A stretch of 64,000 bases of DNA from Microbacterium kunmingense (GCF_023155745.1 NZ_JAKNUS010000013.1:18112-82111); one strand, 5' to 3'. Positions 35,775-44,855 are shown, numbered from the stretch's first letter. Notes: generated by a model from the letters alone, not told the origin. Numbers and translations are program-made.

Positions 35775-36611
35775 ATGAATCTTGCCCATTGGCTGGAGGC
35801 GCGAGACGGGATAGCCCACCGCACCGACGCCTTGCGTGCGGGCTTCACCGTCGCGGCACTGCGGAGCTTGGTGCGGACGGGCGGCGCGGTCCTCATCCGT
35901 CGCGCGTGGCTCGCGCTTCCCTCCAGTGATCCGCTGCTCGTCGCGGCGGCCAGAGCCGGAAGCAGGCTGACCTGCGTCGCACTCGCGCGTCGCCGGGGTT
36001 GGTGGATGCTCGACGAGCCGGATCGCCTCCACCTCCATCGGCTGCCCGGGTCGGGGGCAGGGACCGGTGGCTTGGATGCGGTGTTCCACTGGACTCGACC
36101 GATGCTCCCAGGTGGCCCTGCACTCGTCGCCCACGTCGAGGATGCGCTGCTTCATATCGCGCAGTGCCTGTCGATCGAATCAGCGCTTGCCGTCTGGGAG
36201 TCGGCCGTGCGGGTCGAGAAGCTCGCCTCGGAGTACCTGCGCTCCATCGCGTGGACCTCGACCGCGGCGCGAGAGCTGGCGGCGGCGGTCACAGGACTCG
36301 CTGACTCCGGCCTCGAGACCCTGGTGGTCACACCGCTCCGTCGCTGGGGTGTGCACGTGCGTCAGCAGGTGTGGCTCGCCGGTCGCCCGGTCGACGTCCT
36401 GGTGGGGGAGCGACTGGTGATCCAGATCGACGGCTGGCAGTTCCACTCCTCGGCCGCGCAGCGCGCGAAGGACATCGCGCACGACGCCGAGCTGCGACTG
36501 CGCGGCTACACCGTACTGCGGTTCGGGTACGCCCAGGTCGTCCACGACCGTGAAGCGGTGCTCCGCGTCATCCGGCGGTCCATCGCCGCTCGCCTCCACC
36601 TGGCCGCATGA
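35775..36611 (+). CDS. DUF559-type endonuclease-fold protein with AbiEi-like N-terminus
   Basis: A 278-residue protein. The C-terminal 90 residues carry the PD-(D/E)xK-like DUF559 signature: VDVLVGERLVIQIDGWQFHS, then KDIAHDAELRLRGYTVLRFG. The N-terminal part (LEARDGIAHRTDALRAGFTV) resembles winged-helix segments of AbiEi-like proteins. This architecture is very common and multicopy in Microbacteriaceae; a DNA-end processing or defence role is suspected but unproven. ATG 35775 is preferred over the in-frame start at 35682. Confidence 0.82.
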   Translation: MNLAHWLEARDGIAHRTDALRAGFTVAALRSLVRTGGAVLIRRAWLALPSSDPLLVAAARAGSRLTCVALARRRGWWMLDEPDRLHLHRLPGSGAGTGGLDAVFHWTRPMLPGGPALVAHVEDALLHIAQCLSIESALAVWESAVRVEKLASEYLRSIAWTSTAARELAAAVTGLADSGLETLVVTPLRRWGVHVRQQVWLAGRPVDVLVGERLVIQIDGWQFHSSAAQRAKDIAHDAELRLRGYTVLRFGYAQVVHDREAVLRVIRRSIAARLHLAA

Positions 36612-36634
36612 GGAGGCGGGGAGCCCCTGCCGGC

Positions 36635-36701
36635 GTCGCAGGATCGCATCACCGTCGCAGAATTCAGCGCACATCCTGCGACGGTGGTGAAATCCTGCGA
36701 C
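36635..36701. repeat. Nested inverted repeat, GTCGCAGGAT family, copy 1
   Basis: Outer arms GTCGCAGGAT (36635-36644) and ATCCTGCGAC (36692-36701) enclose inner perfect arms CACCGTCGCAG (36650-36660) and CTGCGACGGTG (36676-36686). The left half is closely similar to 48676-48705. Confidence 0.75.
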
Positions 36702-36702
36702 T

Positions 36703-36801
36703 GAGGCGCACCCGAGGCGCACCCGAGGCGCACCCGAGGTGCATCCGAAGCGCACCCGAGGTGCATCCGAGGCGCACCCGAGGCGCACCCGACGCGCAGC
36801 C
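36703..36801. repeat. Nine-unit 11-bp tandem repeat
   Basis: Nine head-to-tail units of GAGGCGCACCC with small variants (GAGGTGCATCC, GAAGCGCACCC, GACGCGCAGCC). It lies directly after the nested inverted repeat and 80 bp before the TMEM175-like gene. It is open in several frames but has no start with an RBS, so it is treated as non-coding. Confidence 0.85.
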
Positions 36802-36882
36802 GAGGCCGGACCGACACGCGGCCGAAGACCCGCCCCGCGCGCAGCGCTCGCCGGCTCCCACCCCCACCGCTACCCTGGCGGG

Positions 36883-37500
36883 GTGACCAGGGAGAAGGTC
36901 CATCCCGAGGCGACGGTCGGCGCGACCCGCCTCGCCGCGTTCACCGATGGCGTGTTCGCGATCGCGGCGACCCTCCTCGTGCTCGACCTGACCACCCACA
37001 CGTTCGGCACGATCCAGAGCAACGAGGAGATGTGGGGCGCCCTCGCGGCGATGGGTCCGCAGTTCTTCAACTTCGCCCTCAGTTTCCTGCTGCTGTGCCT
37101 GCTGTGGATGACCCACGTCGAGCAATTCGAATGGATCGTGCGGGTCGACGGCGTCTTGATCTGGCTGAACAACATCCGCCTGCTCTTCATCGTCGTCGTG
37201 CCCTTCGCCACCGGCCTGACGACCGAGTACTCGACCTACACAGCCGGGCGCGTCCTCATGCCGATCACCTTCTTCCTGGCGATTCTCACCAGCTGGCTGC
37301 AGTGGTCCTGGGCCGTGCGCCGCCGTGCCGACCTCATGCCCGACCTCCCTGAGGGCGACGCCCGCGCCTACGGCAGGGGCGCGCTCAGCGCGGTGATCAT
37401 CTCGGTCATCGTTGTGGTCGTCTCGCCGTGGATCGGCTCGGCGGCCTTCCTGCTGTTCGTCTTCGACGGACTGCTCACCCGACTGCTGCGGGGACGCTGA
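36883..37500 (+). CDS. TMEM175-type potassium channel family protein
   Basis: A 205-residue, six-helix membrane protein. The family hallmark RxxxFxDGVFAIxxTLLVL is present as RLAAFTDGVFAIAATLLVLD at residues 15-34; it forms the pore-lining first helix. FALSFLLLCLLWMTHVEQFE is the conserved second region. Bacterial members form tetrameric K+-permeable channels. GTG start at 36883. The end overlaps the minus-strand MFS remnant by 26 bp. Confidence 0.88.
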   Translation: MTREKVHPEATVGATRLAAFTDGVFAIAATLLVLDLTTHTFGTIQSNEEMWGALAAMGPQFFNFALSFLLLCLLWMTHVEQFEWIVRVDGVLIWLNNIRLLFIVVVPFATGLTTEYSTYTAGRVLMPITFFLAILTSWLQWSWAVRRRADLMPDLPEGDARAYGRGALSAVIISVIVVVVSPWIGSAAFLLFVFDGLLTRLLRGR

Positions 37501-37744
37501 CCTCCCGGTCGACGCCGTCGACCGCGTCGACGCCGTCGACCGCGTCCATGCTCGCCGAGCTCTCGCTCCGCCCGGCGGGAAGGAGCAGCGCGGCGAGGGT
37601 CGCGACCCCCAGCACGGCTGCGCCGAGGAGGACGGCCGGTCGCGCGGCGGCCACATACTCGCCCGGAACGAGCGCGCCGCCCGCCCCGACGAACACCGCG
37701 GTCATCACCGCCGTGCCGAGTGCGACGCCGAGCTCGCGCACACC
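37475..37744 (-). pseudogene. C-terminal remnant of an MFS (DHA2-type) transporter
   Basis: The last 89 codons of this frame read GVRELGVALGTAVMTAVFVG, then two more hydrophobic helices ending LAALLLPAGRSE. This is the typical last-three-helix segment of 14-helix drug-efflux MFS proteins. Upstream of about 37744 the similarity stops abruptly and there is no start codon or N-terminal part, so the gene is a 5'-deleted remnant. A low-complexity VDAVDGVD tail overlaps the end of the TMEM175-like gene. Confidence 0.7.
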
Positions 37745-37837
37745 GACCCGCGCATCACGGAGTTGATGCAGACGTGCTTCCCCTCCAAGCTCCCGCAGAT
37801 CCTCGACATCGCTCCGCGCGCCGACGAACCCTGGTGA
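37739..37837 (+). pseudogene. Possible C-terminal remnant of an unknown gene
   Basis: A 32-codon open stretch (DPRITELMQTCFPSKLPQIL, then DIAPRADEPW, stop) has protein-like composition but no RBS or start. It begins exactly where the opposite-strand MFS remnant ends. It may be the 3' end of a divergent neighbour whose 5' part was lost in the same deletion. Family not recognised. The 367-bp gap 37501-37867 is otherwise empty. Confidence 0.35.
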
Positions 37838-37867
37838 CGGGCGACGGCCGGGCGTATCCTCGCTCGC

Positions 37868-38146
37868 ATGTGTCGGAACATCCACACCCTCCACAACTTC
37901 GAGCCCGCCGCCTCGTCGGACGAGGTGCACGCCGCCGCGCTGCAGTACGTGCGGAAGATCGCCGGGACGACCAAGCCGTCGAAGGCCAACCAGGAGGCCT
38001 TCGACCGCGCCGTCGCCGAGATCGCCCACGTCACCCAGCACCTGCTCGACGACCTCGTCACCACCGCGCCGCCGAAGAACCGCGAGGAGGAGGCGGCCAA
38101 GGCCCGCGCCCGCGCGGTGGCGTCCGGTCGGTATCAGGTCGCCTAG
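37868..38146 (+). CDS. DUF2277 family protein
   Basis: A 92-residue protein beginning MCRNIHTLHNFEPAASSDEV and ending with an Arg/Ala-rich helix (KARARAVASGRYQVA). The N-terminal CRNI-TL-NFEPPA motif and AALQYVRKIAG are diagnostic of DUF2277. Function is not established; the family is widespread and small. It lies 43 bp upstream of guaB3. Confidence 0.88.
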   Translation: MCRNIHTLHNFEPAASSDEVHAAALQYVRKIAGTTKPSKANQEAFDRAVAEIAHVTQHLLDDLVTTAPPKNREEEAAKARARAVASGRYQVA

Positions 38147-38189
38147 GCGCACCCGCGGCCGCGTCGGACCCGGCGGGTAGGCTGGGACG

Positions 38190-39311
38190 GTGACCATGGA
38201 GATGGAGATCGGCCGCGCCAAGCGCGCTCGCCGCGCCTACACGTTCGACGACATCGCCGTCGTGCCCTCCAGGCGCACGAGGAACCCCGAGGATGTCTCG
38301 ACGGCGTGGTCGATCGACGCGTACCAGTTCGACATCCCGGTGCTCGGTGCCCCGATGGATTCCGTCGTCAGCCCGCGCACGGCCATCATGCTCGGCCAGC
38401 TCGGCGGACTCGGCGTGCTCGACCTCGAGGGCCTGTGGACCCGGTACGACGACCCCGAGCCGCTCCTCGCCGAGATCGCGAGCCTCCCCGACGCGGCGGC
38501 CACTCGGCGCATGCAGGAGCTCTACTCCGAGCCGATCAAGCCCGAGCTCGTGCGCGATCGGCTCGCCGAGATCCGCGCCGGCGGCGTGACCGTCGCAGGC
38601 TCCCTCACCCCGCAGCGCACGGCCGAGCTCTACGAGACCGTCGTCGCGGCGGGGGTCGACCTCTTCGTCATCCGCGGCACCACCGTCTCGGCCGAGCACG
38701 TCTCGAGCGTCGCCGAGCCGCTGAACCTCAAGAAGTTCATCTACGACCTCGACGTCCCCGTGATCGTGGGCGGCGCGGCGACCTACACCGCCGCCCTCCA
38801 CCTCATGCGCACGGGAGCGGCCGGTGTGCTCGTCGGCTTCGGCGGGGGCGCCGCCTCGACCACGCGGGTGACGCTCGGCATCCACGCGCCGATGGCGACC
38901 GCGGTCGCCGACGTCGCCGGCGCGCGGCGCGACTACCTCGACGAATCGGGCGGGCGCTACGTGCACGTCATCGCCGACGGCGGTGTCGGCACCTCCGGCG
39001 ACATCGTCAAGGCGCTCGCGATGGGCGCCGACGCGGTCATGCTCGGCGTCGCGCTCGCGCGCGCGACCGACGCGCCCGGCGGCGGGTTCCACTGGGGCCC
39101 CGAGGCCCACCACGCCAAGCTCCCGCGCGGTCGCCGCGTGAAGGTCGACCAGGTCACGACGCTCGAGTCGATCCTGTACGGTCCGGCGCCCGTCGCCGAC
39201 GGCACCGCGAACCTCATCGGGGCGCTGAAGAAATCCATGGCCACCACCGGCTACTCCGACCTGAAGGAGTTCCAGCGCGTGGAGGTCGTCGTCGCGCCCT
39301 ATCCGCAGTGA
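38190..39311 (+). CDS. guaB3: GuaB3 family IMP dehydrogenase-related protein
   Basis: A 373-residue member of the IMPDH/GMPR superfamily without CBS domains, matching actinobacterial GuaB3. The N-terminal YTFDDIAVVPSRRTRNPEDV and the phosphate-site IADGGVGTSGDIVKALAMGA are present. At the catalytic loop it reads GFGGGAASTTR where the window's own GuaB has [11 protein letters not shown], so the catalytic Cys is Ser (residue 223). Classical IMPDH chemistry is therefore doubtful. GTG start at 38190; its stop overlaps the SURF1 start by one base. Confidence 0.9.
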   Translation: MTMEMEIGRAKRARRAYTFDDIAVVPSRRTRNPEDVSTAWSIDAYQFDIPVLGAPMDSVVSPRTAIMLGQLGGLGVLDLEGLWTRYDDPEPLLAEIASLPDAAATRRMQELYSEPIKPELVRDRLAEIRAGGVTVAGSLTPQRTAELYETVVAAGVDLFVIRGTTVSAEHVSSVAEPLNLKKFIYDLDVPVIVGGAATYTAALHLMRTGAAGVLVGFGGGAASTTRVTLGIHAPMATAVADVAGARRDYLDESGGRYVHVIADGGVGTSGDIVKALAMGADAVMLGVALARATDAPGGGFHWGPEAHHAKLPRGRRVKVDQVTTLESILYGPAPVADGTANLIGALKKSMATTGYSDLKEFQRVEVVVAPYPQ

Positions 39312-40156
39312 TGACCCAGCGCGCCGCACGACCCGATCCCGCTCCGGTGCAGGAGTTCCCGCCGACCCTCCGCGAGGTGATGGTCCGGCCGCAGTGGATC
39401 GCCCTGCTGGCGCTGTCCCTCGTCGTGGCGGGTCTTTTCGCGTGGCTCGGCCAGTGGCAGCTCGGTCGCGCCATCGACACCGCCCCGCTCCCGCCCGGCG
39501 CGACCGAAGAAGTGCGACCCCTCGACGAGGTGAGCCAGCCCGGAGAGTACCTCCCCGAGCCCTTCGTGGGGCAGCGGGTGAGCGTGACCGGTTCGTGGGT
39601 GCCCGGCGACTTCATCGTCGTCTCGTCGCGGTTCAACGAGGGCGTCGAAGGGTTCTGGGTGACCGGCCAGCTGCGCGTCGCCGACACCGCCTCTCCCACT
39701 TCGATCGCCGTCGCCGTGGGGTGGGCGCCGACACGGGATGCCGCGGACGCGGCCGCGGAGCGATTGAACGCCGACGCTTCGGCGGACGATGCGCCGATGG
39801 CGATCGAGGGGCGGCTCATCTCCGACGAGGGTGCCGTGCCGCCCCCGTCCGGCGCGGATCCGCAGACCCTGATCCGGATGTCGCCGGCCGCCCTCCTCTC
39901 GCGGTGGAGCGACACGGCGGGCCTGGAGGTCTACCGCTCGTTCATCGTGGCGGCCGTGCCCCAGGGCGGGCTCGACGAGATCGTCTCCGCGCCGCCGGAG
40001 GCGGGGTCGGCGGTGAACTGGCTGAACATCTTCTACGCCGCCGAGTGGGTCATCTTCGCGGGCTTCGCGTTCTACCTCTGGTATCGCCTCGCCAAGGACG
40101 CGTGGGAGAAAGAGGTCGAGGACCTCGAGGACGCTCGCGCCGCCTCATCCGAGTGA
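39311..40156 (+). CDS. SURF1 family cytochrome oxidase biogenesis protein
   Basis: A 281-residue membrane protein with one N-terminal helix (WIALLALSLVVAGLFAWLGQ) followed by WQLGRAI, a large extracytoplasmic domain, and a C-terminal helix (NIFYAAEWVIFAGFAFYLWY). This two-helix SURF1 topology serves heme a insertion into cytochrome aa3 oxidase. The GSWVPGDFIVVSSRF region is conserved. The start is TGATG-coupled to guaB3; a role in guanine metabolism is not implied. Confidence 0.9.
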   Translation: MTQRAARPDPAPVQEFPPTLREVMVRPQWIALLALSLVVAGLFAWLGQWQLGRAIDTAPLPPGATEEVRPLDEVSQPGEYLPEPFVGQRVSVTGSWVPGDFIVVSSRFNEGVEGFWVTGQLRVADTASPTSIAVAVGWAPTRDAADAAAERLNADASADDAPMAIEGRLISDEGAVPPPSGADPQTLIRMSPAALLSRWSDTAGLEVYRSFIVAAVPQGGLDEIVSAPPEAGSAVNWLNIFYAAEWVIFAGFAFYLWYRLAKDAWEKEVEDLEDARAASSE

Positions 40157-40245
40157 CTCCCGCTGCGCGTGGTCCGACACCGCACCTGGCTCGGCGCCGA
40201 GACATCCGAATCGGGTCGGGGGTGCCGGCCGGTAGACTCGGGGCC

Positions 40246-40782
40246 ATGCCGCGTGCCCCGAAACTCGCCTCGTTTCCGGCGATCCGCGGAGCGTTGACCT
40301 TCTACCAGATCTGCTCGATCATCACCGGTGTCGGCCTGCTCCTGCTCGTCGCGGAGATGATCCTGAAGTACACCCCGCTGCACATCGAACTGTTCGCGGG
40401 GGGCTCGGGCGGGTTCCTCTGGTTCGCGCCCGTGATCGCCGGGCCCGACTGCCAGTGGTGGTCGCTGTTCCTCCCGGCGACCAACGATTGCGACATGATC
40501 TCCACGGGCGACGGGTTCAACATCTCGCTGTTCATCCTCGTCGCGCACGGCTGGTTCTACGTCGTGTACCTCTTCGCGTGCTTCCGCATCTGGAGCCTCA
40601 TGCGCTGGCCGTTCCTGCGCTTCATCACCCTCGCCCTCGGCGGCGTCGTGCCGCTGCTGTCGTTCTTCATGGAGGCGCGGGTCGCCCGTGAGGTGCGCCG
40701 TTACCTCGCCGAGCGTGAGGCACAGGCCGCGGCCGCGGCATCCGAATCTCCCACCGTCCCCGCTTCGGAAGGCACCCGGTGA
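40246..40782 (+). CDS. DUF3817 membrane protein
   Basis: A 178-residue protein with three or four helices. The start region [20 protein letters not shown] and the second half [22 protein letters not shown] (helix and RW motif) match DUF3817 proteins found next to guaA in actinobacteria. An insert with [12 protein letters not shown] and NDCDMIS carries two Cys that could pair on the outside. ATG at 40246; the stop overlaps the guaA GTG. Confidence 0.87.
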   Translation: MPRAPKLASFPAIRGALTFYQICSIITGVGLLLLVAEMILKYTPLHIELFAGGSGGFLWFAPVIAGPDCQWWSLFLPATNDCDMISTGDGFNISLFILVAHGWFYVVYLFACFRIWSLMRWPFLRFITLALGGVVPLLSFFMEARVAREVRRYLAEREAQAAAAASESPTVPASEGTR

Positions 40783-42359
40783 CCGAACAGACCGAGACGT
40801 CGCAGCGTCCCGTCCTCGTCGTCGATTTCGGCGCACAGTACGCGCAGCTGATCGCCCGCCGCGTCCGTGAGGCGGGGGTGTACAGCGAGATCGTGCCTCA
40901 CACCGCCACTCCCGAGGAGATCGCCGCGCGCGAGCCGGTCGGCATCATCCTCTCGGGCGGGCCCTCGTCGGTGTACGAGGAGGGCGCCCCCGCGCTCGAC
41001 CCGGGCGTGCTCGAGCTCGGCGTCCCGACCCTCGGCATCTGCTACGGCTTCCAGGCGATGGCCAAGGCCCTCGGCGGCGAGGTCGCGCACACCGGGCTTC
41101 GCGAGTACGGCGCCACCGACGCCACGATCGTTACCGAGGGGACGCTGCTTCAGGGGCAGCCTGTCGAGCAGAACGTCTGGATGAGTCACGGCGACCAGGT
41201 CGCCAAGGCCCCCGAGGGCTTCGACGTGCTCGCCCGCACCGCGGCGACCCCGGTGGCCGCGTTCGCGAATGATGCCCGGCGCCTCTACGGCGTGCAGTGG
41301 CATCCCGAGGTCAAGCACACCGATCACGGCCAGGCGGTGCTGGAGAACTTCCTGCACAGGGCTGCGGGACTCCCGGCCGATTGGAACAGCGGGAACGTCA
41401 TCGCCGAGCAGGTCGAGAAGATCCGCGCCCAGGTCGGCGGCGCCCGCGTCATCTCGGCGCTGTCGGGCGGGGTCGACTCGGCGGTCTCGACGGCTCTCGT
41501 GCACCGCGCGGTCGGCGACCAGCTGACGGCGATCTTCGTCGATCACGGGCTGCTGCGGAAGGGCGAGCGCGAGCAGGTCGAGAACGACTACGTCGCCTCG
41601 ACCGGTGTGCGCCTGGTCACCGTCGATGCGCGCGAGCAGTTCCTCGCCGCGCTCGAAGGTGTCTCCGACCCCGAGCAGAAGCGCAAGATCATCGGGCGCG
41701 AGTTCATCCGCGCGTTCGAGGCCGCCGAGCGCGACCTCGTCGCCGAGGCCGCCGCTGACGGGGAGCCCATCCGGTTCCTCGTGCAGGGGACCCTCTACCC
41801 CGACGTCGTCGAGTCGGGCGGCGGTACGGGGGCGGCCAACATCAAGTCGCACCACAACGTGGGCGGGCTTCCCGAAGACCTGCAGTTCGAGCTCGTCGAG
41901 CCGCTGCGCACCCTGTTCAAGGACGAGGTCCGCGCGATCGGCCGCGAGCTCGGTCTTCCCGAGGCGATCGTGGCGCGCCAGCCGTTTCCGGGCCCCGGCC
42001 TCGGAATCCGGATCGTGGGTGAGGTCACCGCTGACCGTCTCGAGATTCTGCGTGATGCCGACGCCATCGCGCGGGCCGAGCTGACCAAAGCGGGCCTGGA
42101 CGGTGAGATCTGGCAGTGCCCCGTGGTGCTCCTGGCCGATGTGCGCTCGGTCGGTGTGCAGGGGGATGGCCGCACCTACGGTCATCCGATCGTCCTTCGC
42201 CCCGTGTCGTCGGAAGACGCGATGACGGCGGACTGGACGCGCCTGCCCTACGACGTGCTGTCGAAGATCTCCAACCGCATCACCAACGAGGTCCGCGAGG
42301 TGAACCGGGTGGTGCTCGACGTCACGTCCAAGCCGCCAGGCACCATCGAGTGGGAGTGA
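40779..42359 (+). CDS. guaA: GMP synthase (glutamine-hydrolysing)
   Basis: Converts XMP to GMP using glutamine and ATP. It has 526 residues. The class I glutamine amidotransferase domain (1-195) has nucleophile Cys in [11 protein letters not shown] and HPEV. The ATP pyrophosphatase domain has the P-loop SGGVDSAVS near residue 230. The C-terminal dimerisation domain ends [12 protein letters not shown] start overlapping the DUF3817 gene. Confidence 0.97.
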   Translation: MTEQTETSQRPVLVVDFGAQYAQLIARRVREAGVYSEIVPHTATPEEIAAREPVGIILSGGPSSVYEEGAPALDPGVLELGVPTLGICYGFQAMAKALGGEVAHTGLREYGATDATIVTEGTLLQGQPVEQNVWMSHGDQVAKAPEGFDVLARTAATPVAAFANDARRLYGVQWHPEVKHTDHGQAVLENFLHRAAGLPADWNSGNVIAEQVEKIRAQVGGARVISALSGGVDSAVSTALVHRAVGDQLTAIFVDHGLLRKGEREQVENDYVASTGVRLVTVDAREQFLAALEGVSDPEQKRKIIGREFIRAFEAAERDLVAEAAADGEPIRFLVQGTLYPDVVESGGGTGAANIKSHHNVGGLPEDLQFELVEPLRTLFKDEVRAIGRELGLPEAIVARQPFPGPGLGIRIVGEVTADRLEILRDADAIARAELTKAGLDGEIWQCPVVLLADVRSVGVQGDGRTYGHPIVLRPVSSEDAMTADWTRLPYDVLSKISNRITNEVREVNRVVLDVTSKPPGTIEWE

Positions 42360-42363
42360 GGCT

Positions 42364-42386
42364 CCGCCGACGCCGGTTGTCGGCGG
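42364..42386 (+). terminator. Possible terminator after guaA
   Basis: CCGCCGAC and GTCGGCGG (42364-42371 and 42379-42386) form a perfect 8-bp stem with a 7-base loop, 5 bp after the guaA stop. No T tract follows, so function is uncertain. Confidence 0.5.
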
Positions 42387-42406
42387 CGCGCGGGGTGTCG
42401 ACGACA

Positions 42407-42461
42407 CACGGGAGGTGATCGACACACCGGAGGATCGACCATGTGCGAGCGGCCTCCCGTG
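42407..42461. repeat. Intergenic inverted repeat, CACGGGAGG family, copy 2
   Basis: CACGGGAGG (42407-42415) and CCTCCCGTG (42453-42461) flank an interior with GATCGACACA and GGAGGAT, matching the reverse complement of the copy near 4413. A further CCTCCCGTG lies at 42471-42479. It is upstream of the glycosyltransferase gene. Confidence 0.75.
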
Positions 42462-42517
42462 AGCGGATATCCTCCCGTGCACCCGGCCCGTCCCGAGGGG
42501 AAGATGGGAGGGTGACC

Positions 42518-43900
42518 GTGTTCCCCGACGCCGAGTACGTCATCCTCTCCAGCCGCCTGATCCCCGACCAGGACGGCGGCTACACCCTTGCGACCCTCGC
42601 GCGGGCGCGGCAGATGGCTGCCGCCGGTGTGCACGGCGGGCGAGGGCCGCTCCTCCTCACCGTCGATCCCGGCACCCCCGACGAGCACGCGCACCATCGC
42701 GCCGTCTTCGAGGGCCGCGATCTCATCGTCGGCGTCGACCGCATGCGGAACCTCTTCGACGAGGCGACGGAAGCGGATGGCGGTGCCGCCGCGTGGCTGC
42801 TCAATGCCGCGCGCCCCGGCGACGCCGATCCGGCTCTGCAGTACCGGCCGGTGCCCGCCGAGCGCCCGGCGGTCTCGCTGCCGGTGATCCCCGATGACCC
42901 CGACTGGCACATCACGACCGCCCCGATCGCCGTGCACGGTGCGGACGGGCGCGTGCGCGGCATCCTCTCCGGGTTCGGGGCGCTGTACCGCGCGTGGCTC
43001 GATCACGTGGTGGCGGGGCTGAGGGCGGATGACCCGGCGCGGCCGGTCATCGTCGTCTGCGAGTCGCGGCAGCTCGGCGAGCTGCTCGCCGGGTGGGACG
43101 ACCCCGATGTGCGGCTGCTGCACTCGATCCACACGGTGCACATGGAGCCGCCGTACACGCTCGACGCCGAGACGAACGCGCTGTGGGAGCGCTGGTTCAG
43201 CGTCGCGGAGCGGTTCGACGCGGTGCTCTGGCCCACCGCCGCGCAGCGCGACGCCATCCAGGAGCGGTTCGGTGCGTCGGATGTGCACATCGTCGTGCCG
43301 AACGCGGTTCCCGCCGCCTCGGCGGTCGCGCCGCTCGCCGGGCGCGACCCGAACCAGGTGGTGATGCTCAACCGGCTGGCGTTCCAGAAACGCGTCGATC
43401 ATGCCGTGCGGGCGTTCGCGGGCGTCATCCGTGTTCTTCCCGAGGCGCGGCTCGACATCTACGGTGACGGGCCGCTGCGGGGTGAGGTGCAGGCGCTCAT
43501 CGACGAGCTCGGAGTGGGGTCGCACGTGGTGCTGCGCGGTGCGACGGATGACCCGGGGCGCGTGCTCGATCATGCCGCCGTGTTCCTCTCCACGTCGCGG
43601 CACGAGGGCCAGGGGCTTTCGCTGGCGGAGGCGCTGGTGCGCGGGTGCCCGGTCGTCGCCTATGACGCGCCCTTCGGACCGGCTGAGGCGCTCGCCGGCG
43701 GCGGGGGACTGCTCGTGCCGAACGGCGACATCGAGGCGATGACCCAGGCGCTGGTGCGCGTGCTCACCGACCTCGACCTGCGTCACCGCCTGTCGGTCGA
43801 GGCTGTCGAGGCGGCCCGGCGCATCGAGCCCGAGCACGTGATGTCGGCGCTTGCCGGCGCGGTGCGCGACGTGCTGGCGAGGCCGTCCCGGCGGGTGTGA
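42518..43900 (+). CDS. Family 4-type glycosyltransferase
   Basis: A 460-residue GT-B glycosyltransferase. The C-terminal half has the GT4 pattern: VVMLNRLAFQKRVDHAVRAF, LDIYGDGPLRGEVQALIDEL, and HEGQGLSLAEALVRGCPVVA with the catalytic Glu pair. The N-terminal half begins YVILSSRLIPDQDGGYTLAT, as in wall teichoic or polyol-phosphate glucosyltransferase relatives. GTG 42518 is chosen because GGGAGG lies 6 bp upstream; GTG 42512 is closer than an RBS allows. Acceptor unknown. Confidence 0.85.
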   Translation: MFPDAEYVILSSRLIPDQDGGYTLATLARARQMAAAGVHGGRGPLLLTVDPGTPDEHAHHRAVFEGRDLIVGVDRMRNLFDEATEADGGAAAWLLNAARPGDADPALQYRPVPAERPAVSLPVIPDDPDWHITTAPIAVHGADGRVRGILSGFGALYRAWLDHVVAGLRADDPARPVIVVCESRQLGELLAGWDDPDVRLLHSIHTVHMEPPYTLDAETNALWERWFSVAERFDAVLWPTAAQRDAIQERFGASDVHIVVPNAVPAASAVAPLAGRDPNQVVMLNRLAFQKRVDHAVRAFAGVIRVLPEARLDIYGDGPLRGEVQALIDELGVGSHVVLRGATDDPGRVLDHAAVFLSTSRHEGQGLSLAEALVRGCPVVAYDAPFGPAEALAGGGGLLVPNGDIEAMTQALVRVLTDLDLRHRLSVEAVEAARRIEPEHVMSALAGAVRDVLARPSRRV

Positions 43901-43983
43901 GCACGGCGCGCGTCGCCGTGTGTCTCGTGGCCCCGCGCTTCGCGCGCCTGCTCTTCGTCCTACGTGAGGATTTTCGGTCTTCC

Positions 43984-44013
43984 CGCGGACCGGAGAGCAC
44001 CTTCCGGTCCGCG
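43984..44013. terminator. Hairpin after the glycosyltransferase gene
   Basis: A perfect 11-bp stem CGCGGACCGGA / TCCGGTCCGCG (43984-43994 and 44003-44013) with an 8-base loop. The rest of the 325-bp gap 43901-44225 is GC-rich, purine-biased sequence with no recognised feature. Confidence 0.6.
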
Positions 44014-44225
44014 TGAACGCGGATTTCCGCATGAGCGTGGATCTCCGTGGGAGCGTGCGGGAGCGCGGGCGCGCGCGGGAGAGCGAGGGCAGGGCGAGCG
44101 TGGCGGAGCACGGTTCGGCGCGGGCAGCTGCGGGGAGGTGGCGCTACGCGCCACTCTGCGCTCAGCCGATCTGCCCAGGGCCGCGTGGGCGGCCGGGCCC
44201 GCGGCATCCGTCGCACGATGAGTGC

Positions 44226-44855
44226 ATGTCAGGCACTCCCCGCCCTCCGGCGTTCGGTCCCGAGACCCGACGCGAACTGTTCCACCACCGGGTGCTCGTG
44301 CTCGACGGCGCGCTCGATGACGACAACGGCACCCTGCTCACCACGCAGCTGCTCACGCTCGCGGCCGAGGATGAGGCCGCCGACATCGCCCTGTGGATCC
44401 ACTCGCCGGGTGGATCGGTGCCGGCGATGCTCGCCATCCGCGACGTGATGCGGCTGATCCCGAACGACGTCGCCACCCTCGCCCTCGGCATGGCGGCCAG
44501 CGCCGGGCAGTTCCTGCTCTCGGCCGGGACGAAGGGCAAGCGCCGCGCCCTTCCGCATGCCCGGGTGCTGATGCACCAGGGGTCGGCAGGGATCGGCGGG
44601 TCGGCGGTCGAGGTGGAGATGCAGGCCGACGACCTCCGCCACACGCGCGACACCGTCCTCGCCCTCATCGCCGACGACACCGGTCAGCCCGTGGCCCGGA
44701 TCTTCGACGATTCCCTCCACGACCGCTGGTACACCGCCGCCGAGGCGCAGGCCTACGGCTTCATCGACGGGATCGTCGACGGCTTCGACCAGGTCGTGCC
44801 GCGCCGGCGGCGGCCGGCCGGTCTCAGCGTCGGTGCGACGGAGGTGGCGGCGTGA
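44226..44855 (+). CDS. clpP: ClpP-family serine protease with intact triad (accessory paralogue)
   Basis: A 209-residue ClpP. The triad is complete: Ser92 in GMAASAGQFLL, His117 in VLMHQGSAG and Asp166 in LHDRWYT. All three are offset by five from E. coli numbering (97/122/171). A longer upstream frame exists, but ATG 44226 gives the normal length. The stop overlaps the start of a second clpP-like gene. No clpX or tig is adjacent, so this is an accessory pair rather than the main ClpP1P2 locus, comparable to the extra clpP pairs of Streptomyces. Confidence 0.92.
   Translation: MSGTPRPPAFGPETRRELFHHRVLVLDGALDDDNGTLLTTQLLTLAAEDEAADIALWIHSPGGSVPAMLAIRDVMRLIPNDVATLALGMAASAGQFLLSAGTKGKRRALPHARVLMHQGSAGIGGSAVEVEMQADDLRHTRDTVLALIADDTGQPVARIFDDSLHDRWYTAAEAQAYGFIDGIVDGFDQVVPRRRRPAGLSVGATEVAA

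Noticed and set aside
36703..36801. CRISPR array
   Set aside because: Units are 11 bp, contiguous and without spacers, and no cas gene is nearby. It is a simple tandem repeat.
43901..44225. In-frame upstream extension of the first clpP gene
   Set aside because: Arg/Gly/Ala-rich, no RBS, and it would add about 70 residues not found in ClpP. The stretch contains a terminator-like hairpin.
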